64,000 bases of DNA from Dipteris shenzhenensis (lineage: Eukaryota; Polypodiophyta; Polypodiopsida; Gleicheniales): NCBI GenBank assembly GCA_047967505.1, contig CM106539.1, one strand, 5' to 3'. Positions within the stretch are counted from its first letter, which is position 1. Each line of letters opens with the position of its first letter. The translations under genes were made by a program, and so were the position numbers. This document shows, piece after piece, positions 1-12,277 of the stretch. The notes beneath the pieces are model-generated. The model did not search any database. It was not told where the DNA came from and was given only the letters and a program-made list of their open reading frames with translations.

Positions 1-904
1 TTTCATTTGTTTAACAGGAAGAAGGTTCGGGTCCATATTTTCTTTTGCAGGCTCCAATAATTTCCTGTAGTAACAACACAATATGACTATATCATTCAGC
101 ACCTCCATTCTTATTTTGCGACAATCAACGAAATAGATATAGTCTGGAAGAGAGCCTTTTTGAGTATACAAAATGATAAATTTCAATCTAACCTTGCTTC
201 CTGAATTCGTCGCTTGCATCCACCAGTCCCAGCCTTCAAATTTGCAATGTTTTTAATCTTCCTGCTACGTAGTCTGTCTCCAAGCACGGTTCTCTTCTTT
301 CTTGCTCTTGTCAACTCTTTTTTACTCTTTGAATGCTCCTCAATTTCATTCTGCAACTGCTGCTCCAATTTTGCATGAATGGCTATCTCCTGCATCTTGG
401 CCCCCTTTTCTTGTAGGTACATCATTTTATACGTTTCTGCAAATGCAGACTACGCTGAAATATAACCAAGAAGTCCATTTTGTCCATCGCCGGCAAACCT
501 CAGTAATGTGGTGGGATTGACAAATGGAGGTGTAGAGTTTTTTACTTGACATTTTGGATATATGCTTCCATCGCACCATAAGTCAATATGTTGAAGCCCT
601 TCTCTTCTCATATTTTCCCGCTGTTGAGCATTCAGCACCGTATCCTTTCGTCTTTTTTGTGCTGGAGCATATTGTTCTTCTAAGTCGATGTGAAGATGGT
701 GTAATCGCTTCTTCTGAGATAGTGACTCACCAGTATCGGCCATTTTTTGTGCTTCTCAGGTTGCGAAGTTTGTTTTTCAATCTCATAGTCGTTTTGTAAC
801 ATGAATCGTGGAAGTGTGGCGGTATCCATGTGAATATTTTGAAAACTTGCAATCACTAAGTTCAGTGATGGACTCTTTATGAAAGGCCTGCACACGTCGG
901 CCAA
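1..904 (-). pseudogene. Unrecognised degraded coding frames at left edge
   Basis: Minus-strand frames that look like decayed coding sequence but match no family I recognise. A frame open to the window edge covers about 250 to 1 and includes the phrases CKFEGWDWWMQATNSGSK and DCRKIRMEVLNDIV. It is offset by one base from a lysine/arginine-rich, coiled-coil-like segment at 183-425 (NEIEEHSKSKKELTRARKKR). A third piece, 450-743, contains QKRRKDTVLNAQQRENMRREG. The switches of frame suggest either introns or old frameshifts. There is no mobile-element signature in it, though an RPA relic lies 1.7 kb away on the other strand. It could be a host-gene relic or an accessory gene of a rolling-circle element. 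Low confidence that it is coding at all. Confidence 0.3.
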
Positions 905-949
905 AGAGATGCGGAATCTTTGGTAAACAAAAAAAAATCTAAGAGGATA

Positions 950-2618
950 TTTAATGCAAAATCGTGTTAGTCAGACAAAAGATTATCTTATTCCTTTTTG
1001 AATTGACAGTTCTGTAGTCCTTACTGACAGTTCTGAGCCACGTTTCCGTATTTTACTATTTTTGAGGTCTTTTAGGAGAGAAATAAATCAAAAAATAGTG
1101 AATTTCTTACAGGGCCCCAAAATGAGTTCCCTTTTTCCCTAATGAGAGTCTCTGCCATCAATAACATAGATGACACAATAGATGATGCCATGTCCACGAT
1201 AAATCGTGAGTACTCATCTCTGTAGAAACAACGTCATTGTTTTCTTCAAATTTCTAGTCTATTGTACTAATTCTTGGTACGTGTAGAGTATCAAACCACC
1301 AGTGCACCAACTGGCGAGAAACTGAAAGGAAAGTCTTCTAGCTTCATAAGTTTACCTGTGATGCTTGCATGTTCTGCTATGCAAGGTTTGTTGATGAAGA
1401 ATACCACGATCAACAAGGGTGCAAAGAGATATTTAAAGAAATCATTTGAACTGGCTACACAACAAGTTTACGCAGAAGGTGGCTCTTTGAATTGTTTAGT
1501 ATACAACTTGTGGCCTTGTCACGGAGTAGCTTTGATGTCTAGGCTATAAAACTTACAGGTGGCTCTTTGAATTGTTTACTATACAACTTGTGGGCTTGTG
1601 ATGGAGTATTTTTTATGTCTAGGCTAGTAAACTATACGCTTACTATGTTCAGCTTACGACACTGTTCTAAGATGTGTGAAAAAAAGTGATTGTATCATGG
1701 TATCTTTGCTTGCTAGGTATAGAGATGAACAATTGTTCATTTGAAATTGTTCCATTTTTGAGGTGGTACACTAGCAACCACACCTTAATGTCTATATTTC
1801 AGATGCATTGACATAAAAAGCTGTCCGTTTTTTGTGTTTGTCTCAGAAATCCCATGTATTATGCTTGTCCACCAAGCTTCTGTCTTTGTGTCAGAAACGC
1901 CATGTTGCAGGGCAAGGTTTCTATTTGTTTGTGTTGCGTTGTCCCTGTATTTCACTCTCTCCCTCTTTGTAATTGTACTTCTACCTTACAGTTTGCACGT
2001 TATATTGACTACATCTCTGAATGATTGAAATCCAATGCTCCATGTTCGTCCGAAGCTCCAACATTGCAAGAGTCTCGCTTCCTCCTAGTTGCTTCACCAT
2101 CAACTCCATCTTCTAGCTCTTAGGATTTCTACACCCCCTTGATTGGCGATTGAGAGCAGCAGCTCCAAAATTGCAAGGTTTTCGCTTCTTCCCAGCTCGC
2201 ATCTTCTTCATTATTTCTTTTTCTTCATCGTCTCTACTATGCCATCTAATCAACTGAAACAAATCCATCCCTTTGTCCTTTTCCTTGGATTTTGGAACGG
2301 TGCATACTCCCTGTCAAATTATGCCTGTGTAATTTTCATCATCGTGCCCGCTATGCCCTCTCATTATTTGCTCTCAAATCTGACACTCCATCACTTTTTC
2401 CTTTTCCCTAAATTTGGAACCATGCATCCTCCCTCTCAGATCACGCCTCTGTAAATATTTCATCCTTTGGTTGGATTTAGAAGGTGTTCTTCGTTTGAAA
2501 GATAGCAAATTACACTATTGCGGATTGAATTTAAAAGGCTTGCTTTATTTGAAACATAGCAAACAATATTGAATGGAATAATTGAAATCAAATATGCACA
2601 ACATTAACCTTAATACAA
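950..2618. other. No gene recognised
   Basis: AT-rich sequence apart from the 80-bp tandem duplication. Short open frames exist on the plus strand (1274-1549, 2143-2454) but they show no domain, and their composition is that of translated T-rich DNA. Confidence 0.5.
1478..1637. repeat. Tandem duplication, 80-bp period
   Basis: Two adjacent diverged copies start at 1478 and 1558, both opening with GGTGGCTCTTTGAATTGTTT and both including TATACAACTTGTGG and TGATGTCTAGGCTA-like segments. They differ by scattered substitutions and small indels, so the duplication is not recent. Confidence 0.75.
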
Positions 2619-2659
2619 TTGCATTGTAAGTTAGGTTCTAATCTAATAATAAAAAATGC

Positions 2660-4110
2660 ATTATTCACTCATGCAGCAAGTAAATCTTCGTCTCATAAGG
2701 AAGGCCAGCACAATGAGGACGATAATGTTCTTCCCAAAGAAGAATATGAGCAAGCCAAAGGTGATTTAGACCTGTGTCAATTGAAAGGCATAGTTCCAAT
2801 CGAACCACGATGCATAGGAGCAAATTCCTTGCCTTTGCTCGAGATTGAGATGATTACAAATGTTATTCCCCATAAGTTTGCATTTGAGGGAAAGTAATTA
2901 GTCAAATATGGAACCTTCAAGGTGAAGAATCCAAAGTATGCCACAAAATTGCTAGGAGATTTCATTGATCGTCATAATTGCCAAACCATAACATTGGTTG
3001 TACCGCACACCCTTGTGGATCAATACGAAGAAATTCTTCTCCCTGAGTGCTACTATCGAGTGGAGGGTGTTATTGCAAGGCGAAGAGGATCTGGCAATGG
3101 AGGTAGTTCATCGGCCTCATTACATGTTGATGCAACGACCACAATCTTGAAAGCAAAACTGTTCGAAGGAATCATCCGCTTCATCAACGAGCACCACATA
3201 GCTGACTTTGTCCCAAAAGTGAGCGAGATGTTTGCCTTGAAGAAAGGAACAATATCCACTATTGTTGCAACTATTAGCTTCATGGTGATCAAAGTTGATC
3301 CTGACGGTAGCACTGACCAGCTAGTCATTGCCGATGGGCCATACAACGAGGATCACGCAATCGTAAGCACTCACTATCTTGCTTTTTTGTTGTCACTCTA
3401 AAACATTGACATAAAGCTTTATAAATGTGCAACTCTTGCAACTTTCATTCGTAAGTGAGCATAAACAAGTCTTGACTCATCTAGTGCAAGAGTACAATGA
3501 CGAAGGACTTGTTATGTATACCATGCGTAATTGCTCCTACATGACAGCAAAGAACACATTGGGGTTCTATGACTTCACTATCCTGGCGGATGTTCCAAAT
3601 GGAGATTGATGGGAGGAACTTGAAGACACTTTCATGTGCCAAGTTTCAAACCTTGGGTACGGGCAAAAGGTACGCTAAACCAAGTTTTTTGGCTTTGTGT
3701 CTTCTAATACAAGTACTGCAACTTCTTTGTTGTCTGCTTGATAGGTGTCTGATGTATTGCAATTTACAAATCTGAATGCCTAGTTAGTGGAGTGCGTGTG
3801 TGTGGTATGTGGTGGGTTGTGTGTGAGCCGTGACCTGTACAACTTATTTTGCTATGCATGCAAATCTCCTCACCATGACGTAAAAGTTCCCCTCTTGAAA
3901 GCACGTGTCATCCCGTGTGAAGGCCAGGACGTCTCCATACAAATTCGTGGCACACAGGTCGACAACTTGCTACAATTTGAGATGCCTTTTCCTTGATTTG
4001 TACTCAGATAGTGTGCTCTGTGCCAGGTCTTTGCTCTCAGGTATACATCCAAGTGGAAGCTTCACCATAAATAGCTCTGGCCACTTGGTCGCATTTGAGA
4101 AGAATGCTTG
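2660..4110 (+). pseudogene. RPA70-like single-strand-binding protein relic (rolling-circle element type)
   Basis: A decayed gene for a replication protein A large-subunit-like protein, which binds single-stranded DNA. The first exon runs to about 3362 (DHAI before GTAAGC) and contains FAFEGK followed by a stop at 2896 and then LVKYGTF; element A has FSFEGKVLAKYGTF at the same place. A second exon (about 3440-3670) holds DEGLVMYT, SYMTAKNTLGFYDFTIL and a TGA at 3607; the B copy matches it. After a further intron comes a C-terminal zinc-finger exon (3743-3996) with CVVCGGLCVSRD and FCYACKSP, then VSIQIRGTQVDNLLQFEMP, which match relic A. RPA genes are a known cargo of plant Helitrons. This copy is on the opposite strand from elements A and B and has no recognised Rep-helicase beside it. 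Family call fairly firm; exon ends approximate. Confidence 0.6.
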
Positions 4111-4639
4111 ACTTTGATTTTATGATCTTTTCCTTTGCAGTCTAGGTTTGCCTATTTGTATTCAGTTCCTATAGTTTAATGAATACAAGCTCTGACTTGT
4201 TTGTGCTTGCACAATTGTCTCACTTGCAATGTGATTTTTTTTCATTTCCAGTCACTTTTTCGCGCACTATTTAACAAATGTTACAAGCACATAATTGTTC
4301 CAAGAGAACTCCAACACATGGACACACCACGTGGACAACTGAAAACTTGGACAACTAAAAACCTAGATTGTTTTGATCTTGATAGGAAAAACGCATTCAG
4401 AGCAAAACATCCACAAAATACGTGACTTGCTAGTTTGTTTGCTTGAACATTTTCCAACACTCCAGCATGTTGACCTGTTAAAATCATGCAAAATGAGGGT
4501 CTCTTGCCAAAACTGGCCAGGTCCCCACTCCTATTTAATGGCCTTTCCCCTTTTTCATCTCTTTTCTCTCCTCTCTTTTCACTCATCTACCTTTTTTCTT
4601 TGCACTCAAAAAGTACATTAATATTAAAAAAGAGAGTTG

Positions 4640-5330
4640 AAAAATTATAGCAACTTGCTAAAAGCATTCAGCTCTAACAAAGACAAAAAAACTAGAGAAA
4701 ATTCGGGAGCCTTCATAAGCCAACCTACAATCTTAAGCAGATCTTGTTGTACATCTTAAGTAAGAGAGTTTGGAAAATGAACTCACTGAAACACAATAGC
4801 ATTACAGGTGGACCAAATTTTTTGAATGACCACAATCCAAAATAGACTCCATATCATGTATTTTGCCTTTGTCAATTGCCCATGATCTCCTAATCAGTGC
4901 TATTTTCCATTGGCAATCAATGAAGATGTTAATATGAGCCAGCCACTTAGTTATAGTCCTCCAAACCGAGCAAATGACCAAATAATCCCAAAATTTGTGG
5001 AAATGTGACTCCAATGCAACCTTGCACAGTGGGCATAGTGGTGAAACATCCTTCTTTCGTTTAACCAATCGATCTCTAGTGGAGTACTTTGAGACCAGTA
5101 GATGCCACAATGCAAAATTAAAGTGAGAAGAAAATGTAAAGGACCAAATCTGATGTAACCGCTTCAACCATATGAAGATCGAATCACATGGTGCATAGGA
5201 CCTCCAAAAAACCATAACTTCATGGGCAATAATGAGGTGAGATACAGAAAGAAATCCCTTAGTATGACTTGAGAAAGCTATTTACCTCTATCATTCACCC
5301 AACATTGCAGATCTTGAGGGGCAATTAAAG
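4640..5330 (-). pseudogene. LINE (L1-type) reverse transcriptase zinc-binding relic
   Basis: The minus-strand frame 5215-4802 carries the zinc-binding domain found at the C-terminus of plant L1-type LINE reverse transcriptases (zf-RVT). The order is WHLLVSKYSTRDRLVKRK, then the metal-binding cluster LCPLCKVALESHFHKFWDY, then VWRTITKW. The third cysteine of the usual pattern CPLC...E...H.F..C is Tyr here. No endonuclease or reverse transcriptase core is recognisable upstream (5330-5760), so only the 3' part survives, as in a 5'-truncated LINE. No clear poly(A) tail or target duplication was found. Confidence 0.6.
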
Positions 5331-6632
5331 TGCTGCTTGTGGGCCAATCTTCTAGAATCCTATTGATTAAAGAGTGCAAGAAGATAATTTTCCAATCGAT
5401 GAGATTAAATCAATGAGCATATCCATGGAAAGCCATTGCTGAGCTCTTAGGTCCTAGAGATTATTCCAAGTTACCAAACCCTGCTAATAAAGGCACTTGG
5501 TTAATTTAGGGTTGATCATTATTGGTAGCATGTTGTTTATGAAAGGAAATCTATTAATCCAAAACCTAGCAAGCATCCCAAATATTGTTGCTTCATCCTA
5601 GAAAATATTTAAAAAAAAGATATATGAGGAAACCCATGCTAGTACTGGATTCCAAGAAAGCCATTACATTCTTGTTCTGGCCGCATTAACTTTGGAATTT
5701 GATAGTTCTACAAACTAGGCAGGAATATCCATAAATTGGTTGAAATTTTGTGGATCACCTTCTACTCATCTACCTTTACCCATTTTCATTCACCTTTACT
5801 TGCATTTTTCTCTTTCCCTTTCATACACCTTTCTTTTCCCTTTTTTAAGTTATTAGAAAATTTTATTGTAATATCTATCCGAGCAATTTTACATTTTCTC
5901 TAAATGGGGACTTAGTGATTGTGCCACTTGTTGAAAGCAAGGCCATAGTGCATTGCATACACTAGACCATTGCACACATTCCATTGCATAGTGCATTTCA
6001 ATAGTAGACCATTGCATTGCATACATTCAGGCATAATGCACACTGCAATAACATTCCAAGCTTAGTGTGTTTAAAATTACAAGTGGGATGCACTAGTAAA
6101 AAACAAGCGAGTACAAGTACTTGTGAGCACTGCCTTTAGTTTTGCATGTTAGTATGGTTTATAATTGGACCTACATGAGAGTGCATATTGTGCTATGTGA
6201 GATGTGAGAATAGGATCATGCAGGAAATGAAGAATTATAAGAAGGGAGTGTGACTAACATTCTTTGATTCTTTGATTGCTTCCTTCTATTGGTTTTGTCA
6301 ATGTTGGCACCTTCCTCATTTTGATTTTTTATGAAGCGTTGATATTCTATTGAGGAGGATGCTCATAAGCTGATTTGGAGAGAGAGAGAGAGAGAGAGAG
6401 ATCATGCACGAGCAAAATTATAATAGAAAGGAGTATGGGTATTGGATGAGTGGCAAAACTTGGCCTAATTTAATAACTCGAGGGACACTTTTGAAAACAA
6501 GGTTGAACAAAGTGAAACTGGCCTGCCTTGGAGATGCAGTGCAGAGAAAGAAGTGGTGTTGTTTATTTTGGAAGAAGTTAGCATTGTAGTGGTTATTAAT
6601 AGTGGGGGGTCATACTGTATTTATAGTTTGAG
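5331..6632. other. No gene recognised; GA microsatellite
   Basis: AT-rich DNA between the LINE relic and element A. It includes a stretch with repeated CCATTGCA/GCATT words (about 5940-6060) and a perfect (GA)n run at 6379-6401. No coding frame is supported. Confidence 0.5.
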
Positions 6633-6689
6633 TCATGCATGCGAAACCGTATAAATTTTTGTACTTATAATGTGGGAGACGTGCGTTGA

Positions 6690-7450
6690 ATTTTTATGTT
6701 GTTTTGGAATGTCGGTATATTGAATTGTATATGAAGGAGTGGTCGAACCAGTATATGAAAGATGTTCCATGGCAATTGTTGGTGGTTGTTGTTGATGGTG
6801 CCCATACGTGGTCAATAGTAGACCCACGGATTGTTGTGGGTGCTGTGAGATGTTGTTTCATGTTTTTACAAATCATAAATTCTAGAAGGTTTGATATGTT
6901 GGTGGAGTTACAGTGATAGTTAATATTGAAGTCACCTATCATGTATGTTTTAATGTCATATGGCATTTTGTTGTATAGTTCTTTTAATGTTTCAATGATG
7001 AATTAAGCTTTTGTGTGTAGGGCCTTATACACATTTATTACTGCTATTTGCTTATCGTTTCTTGTACTTAGTATTGTGGGAAGGCATTCACAACCCTGCG
7101 TGTACACGCTCATTGTATATATAAGTTCTATGTTTTCTTGGAAGTATTTGCTAAGGCTAACCCTTCTATTGTTACAATGTGTTTTAGTCATGGTAGTGTT
7201 ATGTCATTCGATGGATCTTCATGGGTTTCCTATAAACATAGGATCATTGCATTCATTATCATTGCTAAATGCAAAAAATCTTGTTTATGGCAATAGAAGG
7301 ATCTTGCATTTAGGCTTTGTATTGTATATTCAATTTTAGCTGTTTGCATGAAAATGCTTTCCTCAAAAGACCATGGGAATTTTGTTCGAAGGTGTTGTAT
7401 TTCTTGTAAAACTACCGAGTCAACTTTTATGTTTTGTTGTTGTAACACAA
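6690..7450 (-). pseudogene. AP-type endonuclease (EEP family) domain, element A
   Basis: Minus-strand fragments line up in order with an exonuclease-endonuclease-phosphatase domain. They are LNARSFYCHKQDF (about 7320), IAVINVYKA (about 7030), TYMIGDFNIN (about 6940; the GDFN motif with catalytic Asp/Asn), PTTIRGSTIDHVW (about 6810) and a final DHSFIY (about 6740; usually SDH). The domain sits directly after the helicase, as in helentrons, where it is proposed to nick or process DNA during transposition. Stops and frameshifts separate the fragments, so it is inactive. Element B keeps the same segment (DFNID ... RSTIDQIW). LINE endonucleases share this fold, but its position behind a PIF1 helicase favours the helentron reading. 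Confidence 0.65.
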
Positions 7451-10400
7451 GAAGGAGGTAGAGATTAGCTGGGTTACATACTCAAAAGCTATGTAAACAA
7501 GCCTGTGCACTCTTATGTAGGTCAAAAGCAAGTGAGTCCATGGTTAGGCCTTGAGAGTGGTGTATGATTCTCGCTTATGCAGGCTATATTGGTAATTTTG
7601 TCCTATAAGCACTGCTTAAGTGGTTGTTACTGATTTAAAACTCTTGCATAATTTGCATTATTGGTATCCAACTGTGTAATGTTGCATTGTTTTACTTATG
7701 CTTATTCTCAGCACGTGCTTTAGTGCCATCCATTTTGTCAATAAATTCAATCCAAATTATGGGGGGCTTGTCATTGATAATTGACCCTCTAAAAATTCCA
7801 TCTGCGCCATTTACAACACCATCACTGATATCCAAATTGCTTGAGAAATTTCAATTATCATCCCTGTATTTAGTCTTAGTTCTTCATGCAAGCCAACAGT
7901 CTTTTTGCATCCACAGGGATGTTAATTTTTTTGCTGCATGTCTTGTGTTTGTGGTCAATCGCTTTCAGAATGTGTGGGTTTCCTTTTACTATTTCAAACA
8001 CATATTTGTTGTGTTGTCTTTAGCCGTGTTTGTGTAAAATAGATGTGGGATTTCATGTTTGTTTGGTACTTTTCTTACGTACAAGTGTTTAAACATGGAA
8101 ATATCACCATGCATTTGTGCATCAATACAAATTTTGTTTAATAAGTCAAAAAATGGTCCATTCTCTTATCAAATTGGCTTTTTTAATCTCATAGCAATGT
8201 TTTTGTGTTCTCCAACATGAACCAAGTATCGACATTTGTTTTGATTGTCGAGAGAATACTTAATAATATTTTATGGGGCTTGCTTGGTAGAAGTTACTAG
8301 AAAGAAGGACGTTAACCCCACTAAAAGATGCATCATCATTGTGCTTTATTTCACACATGCCCATATCAGCACCTACAAATGCGTTTATTCCAACCATCAA
8401 AACTTCATTGATAACCACCAGCTCAATGTTCTTGTACAGAGAGGAAAGAGTTTGTAGCTTGTCTACCGAAAGAGCTGTGTATGTAGTTGTTAGCACCGGT
8501 AAGTGGAGAGCTGCATGCATTGTGCTTCCTCTAATTCCTCTTGCTACTTTTCTAGTGTAAGCCAATAAGAGAGCCCGTGGTAACTTCTTGTCTATAGTTT
8601 GTTTGTGTGAGTAGAACCATTGCAATGCTTGTACAATGAGCATGATAGTGAATGTCTTTCTAGACCCTGCATTACTAGATATGAATAAGCGAAATTTCTC
8701 TTGCAATCTTATTCTTTTTTTAAAGAGAATATCATCAATTATGGCACGTTGGTCAAAGTTTGTTTGTTGGAACATTTGGTAGTACAACTCATTGGGCAAT
8801 ATATGATTTGCACGTTGTTGTTTACATCATATTGGATTTGTGTTGTTCTTCAACTGAATTTCTTTACCAAGATCAGTGTGTTTGTATTTATTGCTACCGT
8901 TGTTCTCGATGCAGACCTTGTAGTGGTGTTGCTGACAAGTTTGTTATGAAGACATCTTGTTAAGATATGCCTCATTCACAATAATTGTTTCTACTTTTGC
9001 AACGCGCATGTCATGTTAAGTTGGGTGTATGTCGTCTAGTGAGTGTTGAGATGATTTCAATGGTAAATAGAACAAGCACAACTCTCTGTAACATTCTTTT
9101 GGTTTTGTGTTCTTGTTGTACTTGTTGAAATGGATTATTTTGCAACGTTTTATGTCATCAAAGGAGATATTTGTGCTTCTTCAGTCTAGCTTTTGAAGTT
9201 CTAATCTCCTTTTCAATAAAAGTGTTTGCTCGTTGGCAACACTTGTGTTTATATAGATAAAATCCCTTGTTGCACTAATGAGAGGTAACAATAGACAAAG
9301 GTAGATAGCTTGTTGTGCACTAATATGTTGAGTATTGAGTATTGCATTTCCCACTTTTTGGATGCGCTCGTTTGCAGGGATGTTGTTTTGGATATTGTAT
9401 GTGATTGCTACTGTACTGCAAAATTTGTCTCCTTGTCAATTTTTGTTATATAAGATGTACATTATGAGGCTGCTCCATGAGAGTTCATGACAAAATGGAT
9501 ATCTGTGTTTGCTTCCCATAATTTTTAAATTTCAGCGTTGAAGGTGTTTGTGTTTATGTCTTTTGGCTGCCTTTTTAAAAATAGAGTAGGTTTAGAAATG
9601 CTACTTCACTGGGCGAGGATGATGTACTCATCTTCTACCATTTGTAACTTTCAAGGAATGTGTCATAATTCTTCAGTGTTGTTTGTTTATCTAATAACAT
9701 AGTTGATACCATCTTGAAGTTTTTCTTGTGGTTGTTTTAATGAGGATCATCCTATAGAGGCAGTAGTACACGAGTTTCTTTAATGGGCAACCATGGAAAC
9801 CCAAACCAACATTTTTTGTTGGTTTTTGTGCATGTCTTCCTATGCGTGTGTGTTTGTACGTCTCCCAAATTAAATGGCGACTTTGAATTGTCTATTGTAA
9901 TGTGCTTGTCCATGTACTTTTTTAGGGTCCATTATCACATTGCCCATAGATTGGTGCATTGTCATTGCATAATAATCCATGATCATGTTGGCTACACCTG
10001 TTCTGGAACTCTAAATCTTTTGTTGGGCCTAAAATGGTGTCGTCTTGTTGTAACAACATCTTGAATGCTCAAAACTTGTGTGCGTAGTACTGCACTATCA
10101 TAACAGGATCTGATCTGATGCTGTGTTGGACATCGTCTGGAGAATTGTCATTTTCATTGCTTTGTGGGTTGTCACAAAGTTTGCGTATGCACAACAACAA
10201 TGGTTCCCACCTTTTCTCAGCAGCGGCTGAAAAAGTTACAAAGAAGGTGGGAGGACCGAACTACCTAAGCATTGCAAAGATGATTTGGTTCAACCTCTAT
10301 TTGTAGTCCACTGATGTGCATAAGCATATGAAGTCTCTATAGCCTATTCTGGATCATAGTAATTGTTTGATGTTTGTATCCACTAGTGCTGTGGATGCTT

Positions 10401-11860
10401 GCAAATTGATCCCTTGTTGCCCTTTACGCATTCACACCCAGCTTGAAGATAGGATCTGCCGGACCAACACTTTCATGGTCTTGAAGAACAAGTTTTTGAT
10501 ACAAAATGCAAATCATCAATCTTTGTGTCTTAGTTCCCACTTCACGATGTCTTGGTATGTTCTCTTGGATGATGTATCATATGGTCTTTTTGTGTCCATA
10601 GAATAGTGTGGGGAATCCTAGCTCTTCATAGTGCTTGTCATAAAAAAGGCTAAGGGGTGTAAACCCTTCCAATAGGGGGGCCACTTTTGGCTTATCTTCA
10701 AAATCTACTACTTGTTGGGTTGTGTATATTCCATGCACCAATGTGTCTGTCCCTTCAATATGTTCAACATCCTCAGTGTTCGGTGTTGTTGCCCTCATTA
10801 CTTCATTTTTGTTAGAGTTTTGGAGGTTTTCGATGTGGTGTTTCCACATTGTGTTAACCTAGACATTGTTCTCTTTGTAGAGGGGGTAGCCTAACAACTC
10901 ATGCAGTGCACACATTGTAACATTTAGGTGTGCCAACCCGCTAGCGTAGGTATGGTTGTATTGCAATCGTCACTTTCTTGCAACTATCACTGTTGCGCTA
11001 TCATCAATGAAGCGAGGCAGCAAGTTTTGGGTCCTCTCAACATCTACAAACACGTTCACAACACTACCATGTAGTCCAAGTTGGCCTTCAAATGTCAATT
11101 CACAAGTTAATGCAAAAGGTATTCTTATAGAGACCAGTCGAACCTTTTCCTTGTTCAAAGAGGATGTATACTTTGTCTTTGTAGGGAATTTCATGCCATG
11201 ACAATATTTCTTTTCCCCTGATCTAGTCATGGCACAGGGAGTAGAAATATCGCTCTTCCATTGTTGTGGATTCTTCCCATAGGTTCTTATTCTTCATAAA
11301 AGTTTCATGCTCCCTACTTGCAAGTTTCATTTTTGATTGAACGTCAGGTAGCCACAGTAGGGCCACACCACAAGCATGCAAAACTAGGGGTGTCTCTTGA
11401 GTGTCCAATCTTCATGCCATGCACGACTTCCGCACCAATAAATACAAGCAAACTTGAACAATCACCAAACTTTTCATGGAAAGTTCTCTAATAATCAATC
11501 ACCATAGGATATGAGCATGAAGATGTTTGTAAGAGTTTTGCAATGGCATCTTTGTGTTTTTCAAGTCATTCTTCTCTTTTATAGAGTTGTCAAGGTCATG
11601 CCAACTTGTTACAGGAATATATTTGCTATGGAAAACGTGGTCTTGCACCATGTCTAGCAAGGCCACATACTCATACAATGGATTAAATGCGAGTAAGCAA
11701 GTGAGGACGTCTGTGTTGCCAGGCCATCTAGCCATGAAGTTAGCGTTTATCTTGACATTGTATGGGCTGAGGTCAGCCACCAGTTCCATTTTGTTTGTTT
11801 TTTTAACCTTTGTTTCATTATTTTCCTTCTTTTGAGTCGAACCCCTCTTCTTTTTCACGT
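7450..11860 (-). pseudogene. Rep-helicase of element A, degraded
   Basis: Scattered fragments follow the order of a helentron-type Rep-helicase. From the N-terminal side: DLSPYNVKINANFMARWPGN (about 11760); LHGSVVNVFVDVERTQNLLP (about 11060); EGFTPLSLFYDKHYEELGFP (about 10650); the HUH nuclease motif QHDHGLL at 9979-9987; a tyrosine-motif remnant CTSYITKID near 9450, whose first Tyr codon reads TAA; VGNAILNTQHISAQQAIYL (about 9320); and the PIF1 helicase start (8799-8260). The helicase piece has a damaged Walker A (SSNAGSRKT, 8679-8653), GSTMHAALHLP, and a Walker B reading VVINE. The protein would nick one strand, stay covalently attached through tyrosine, and unwind the element. Many frameshifts and stops make it non-functional. 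Confidence 0.6.
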
Positions 11861-12277
11861 GTGGAATCGTTTAAGTCAAATAGGGCTTGCTTATAGGTTG
11901 TCTAAAGCCAATACACATAGCAAGACTTCCCAATAGCAGATGATCAACACACCAGCCAAAATTTTGACTAGTGTAAGAACTTGGAAAGTCTCTTTAGCTT
12001 CCTAGGCAACAATGCGAAAAACCAAAGCATGCATGTTTAAACGGGTTTGCCTACATAAATCCAAAAAGCTCAACAACTTTCCAACTTTTTTTATTGTCAT
12101 CTTTATTTACAATAGTAAGTATGGATCTTGCAAACACTAAAAACTTCTCGAAGTAGCACATACAAGCCAAAAAAATATGTACAGTGGGAAAACAAAGCCA
12201 AGCCGATGTACATTGGAAGTAGGTGTACAGATAGTGTCAAACACTTGCTGCAAACGCAGTCACAAAGCCAACACTAT

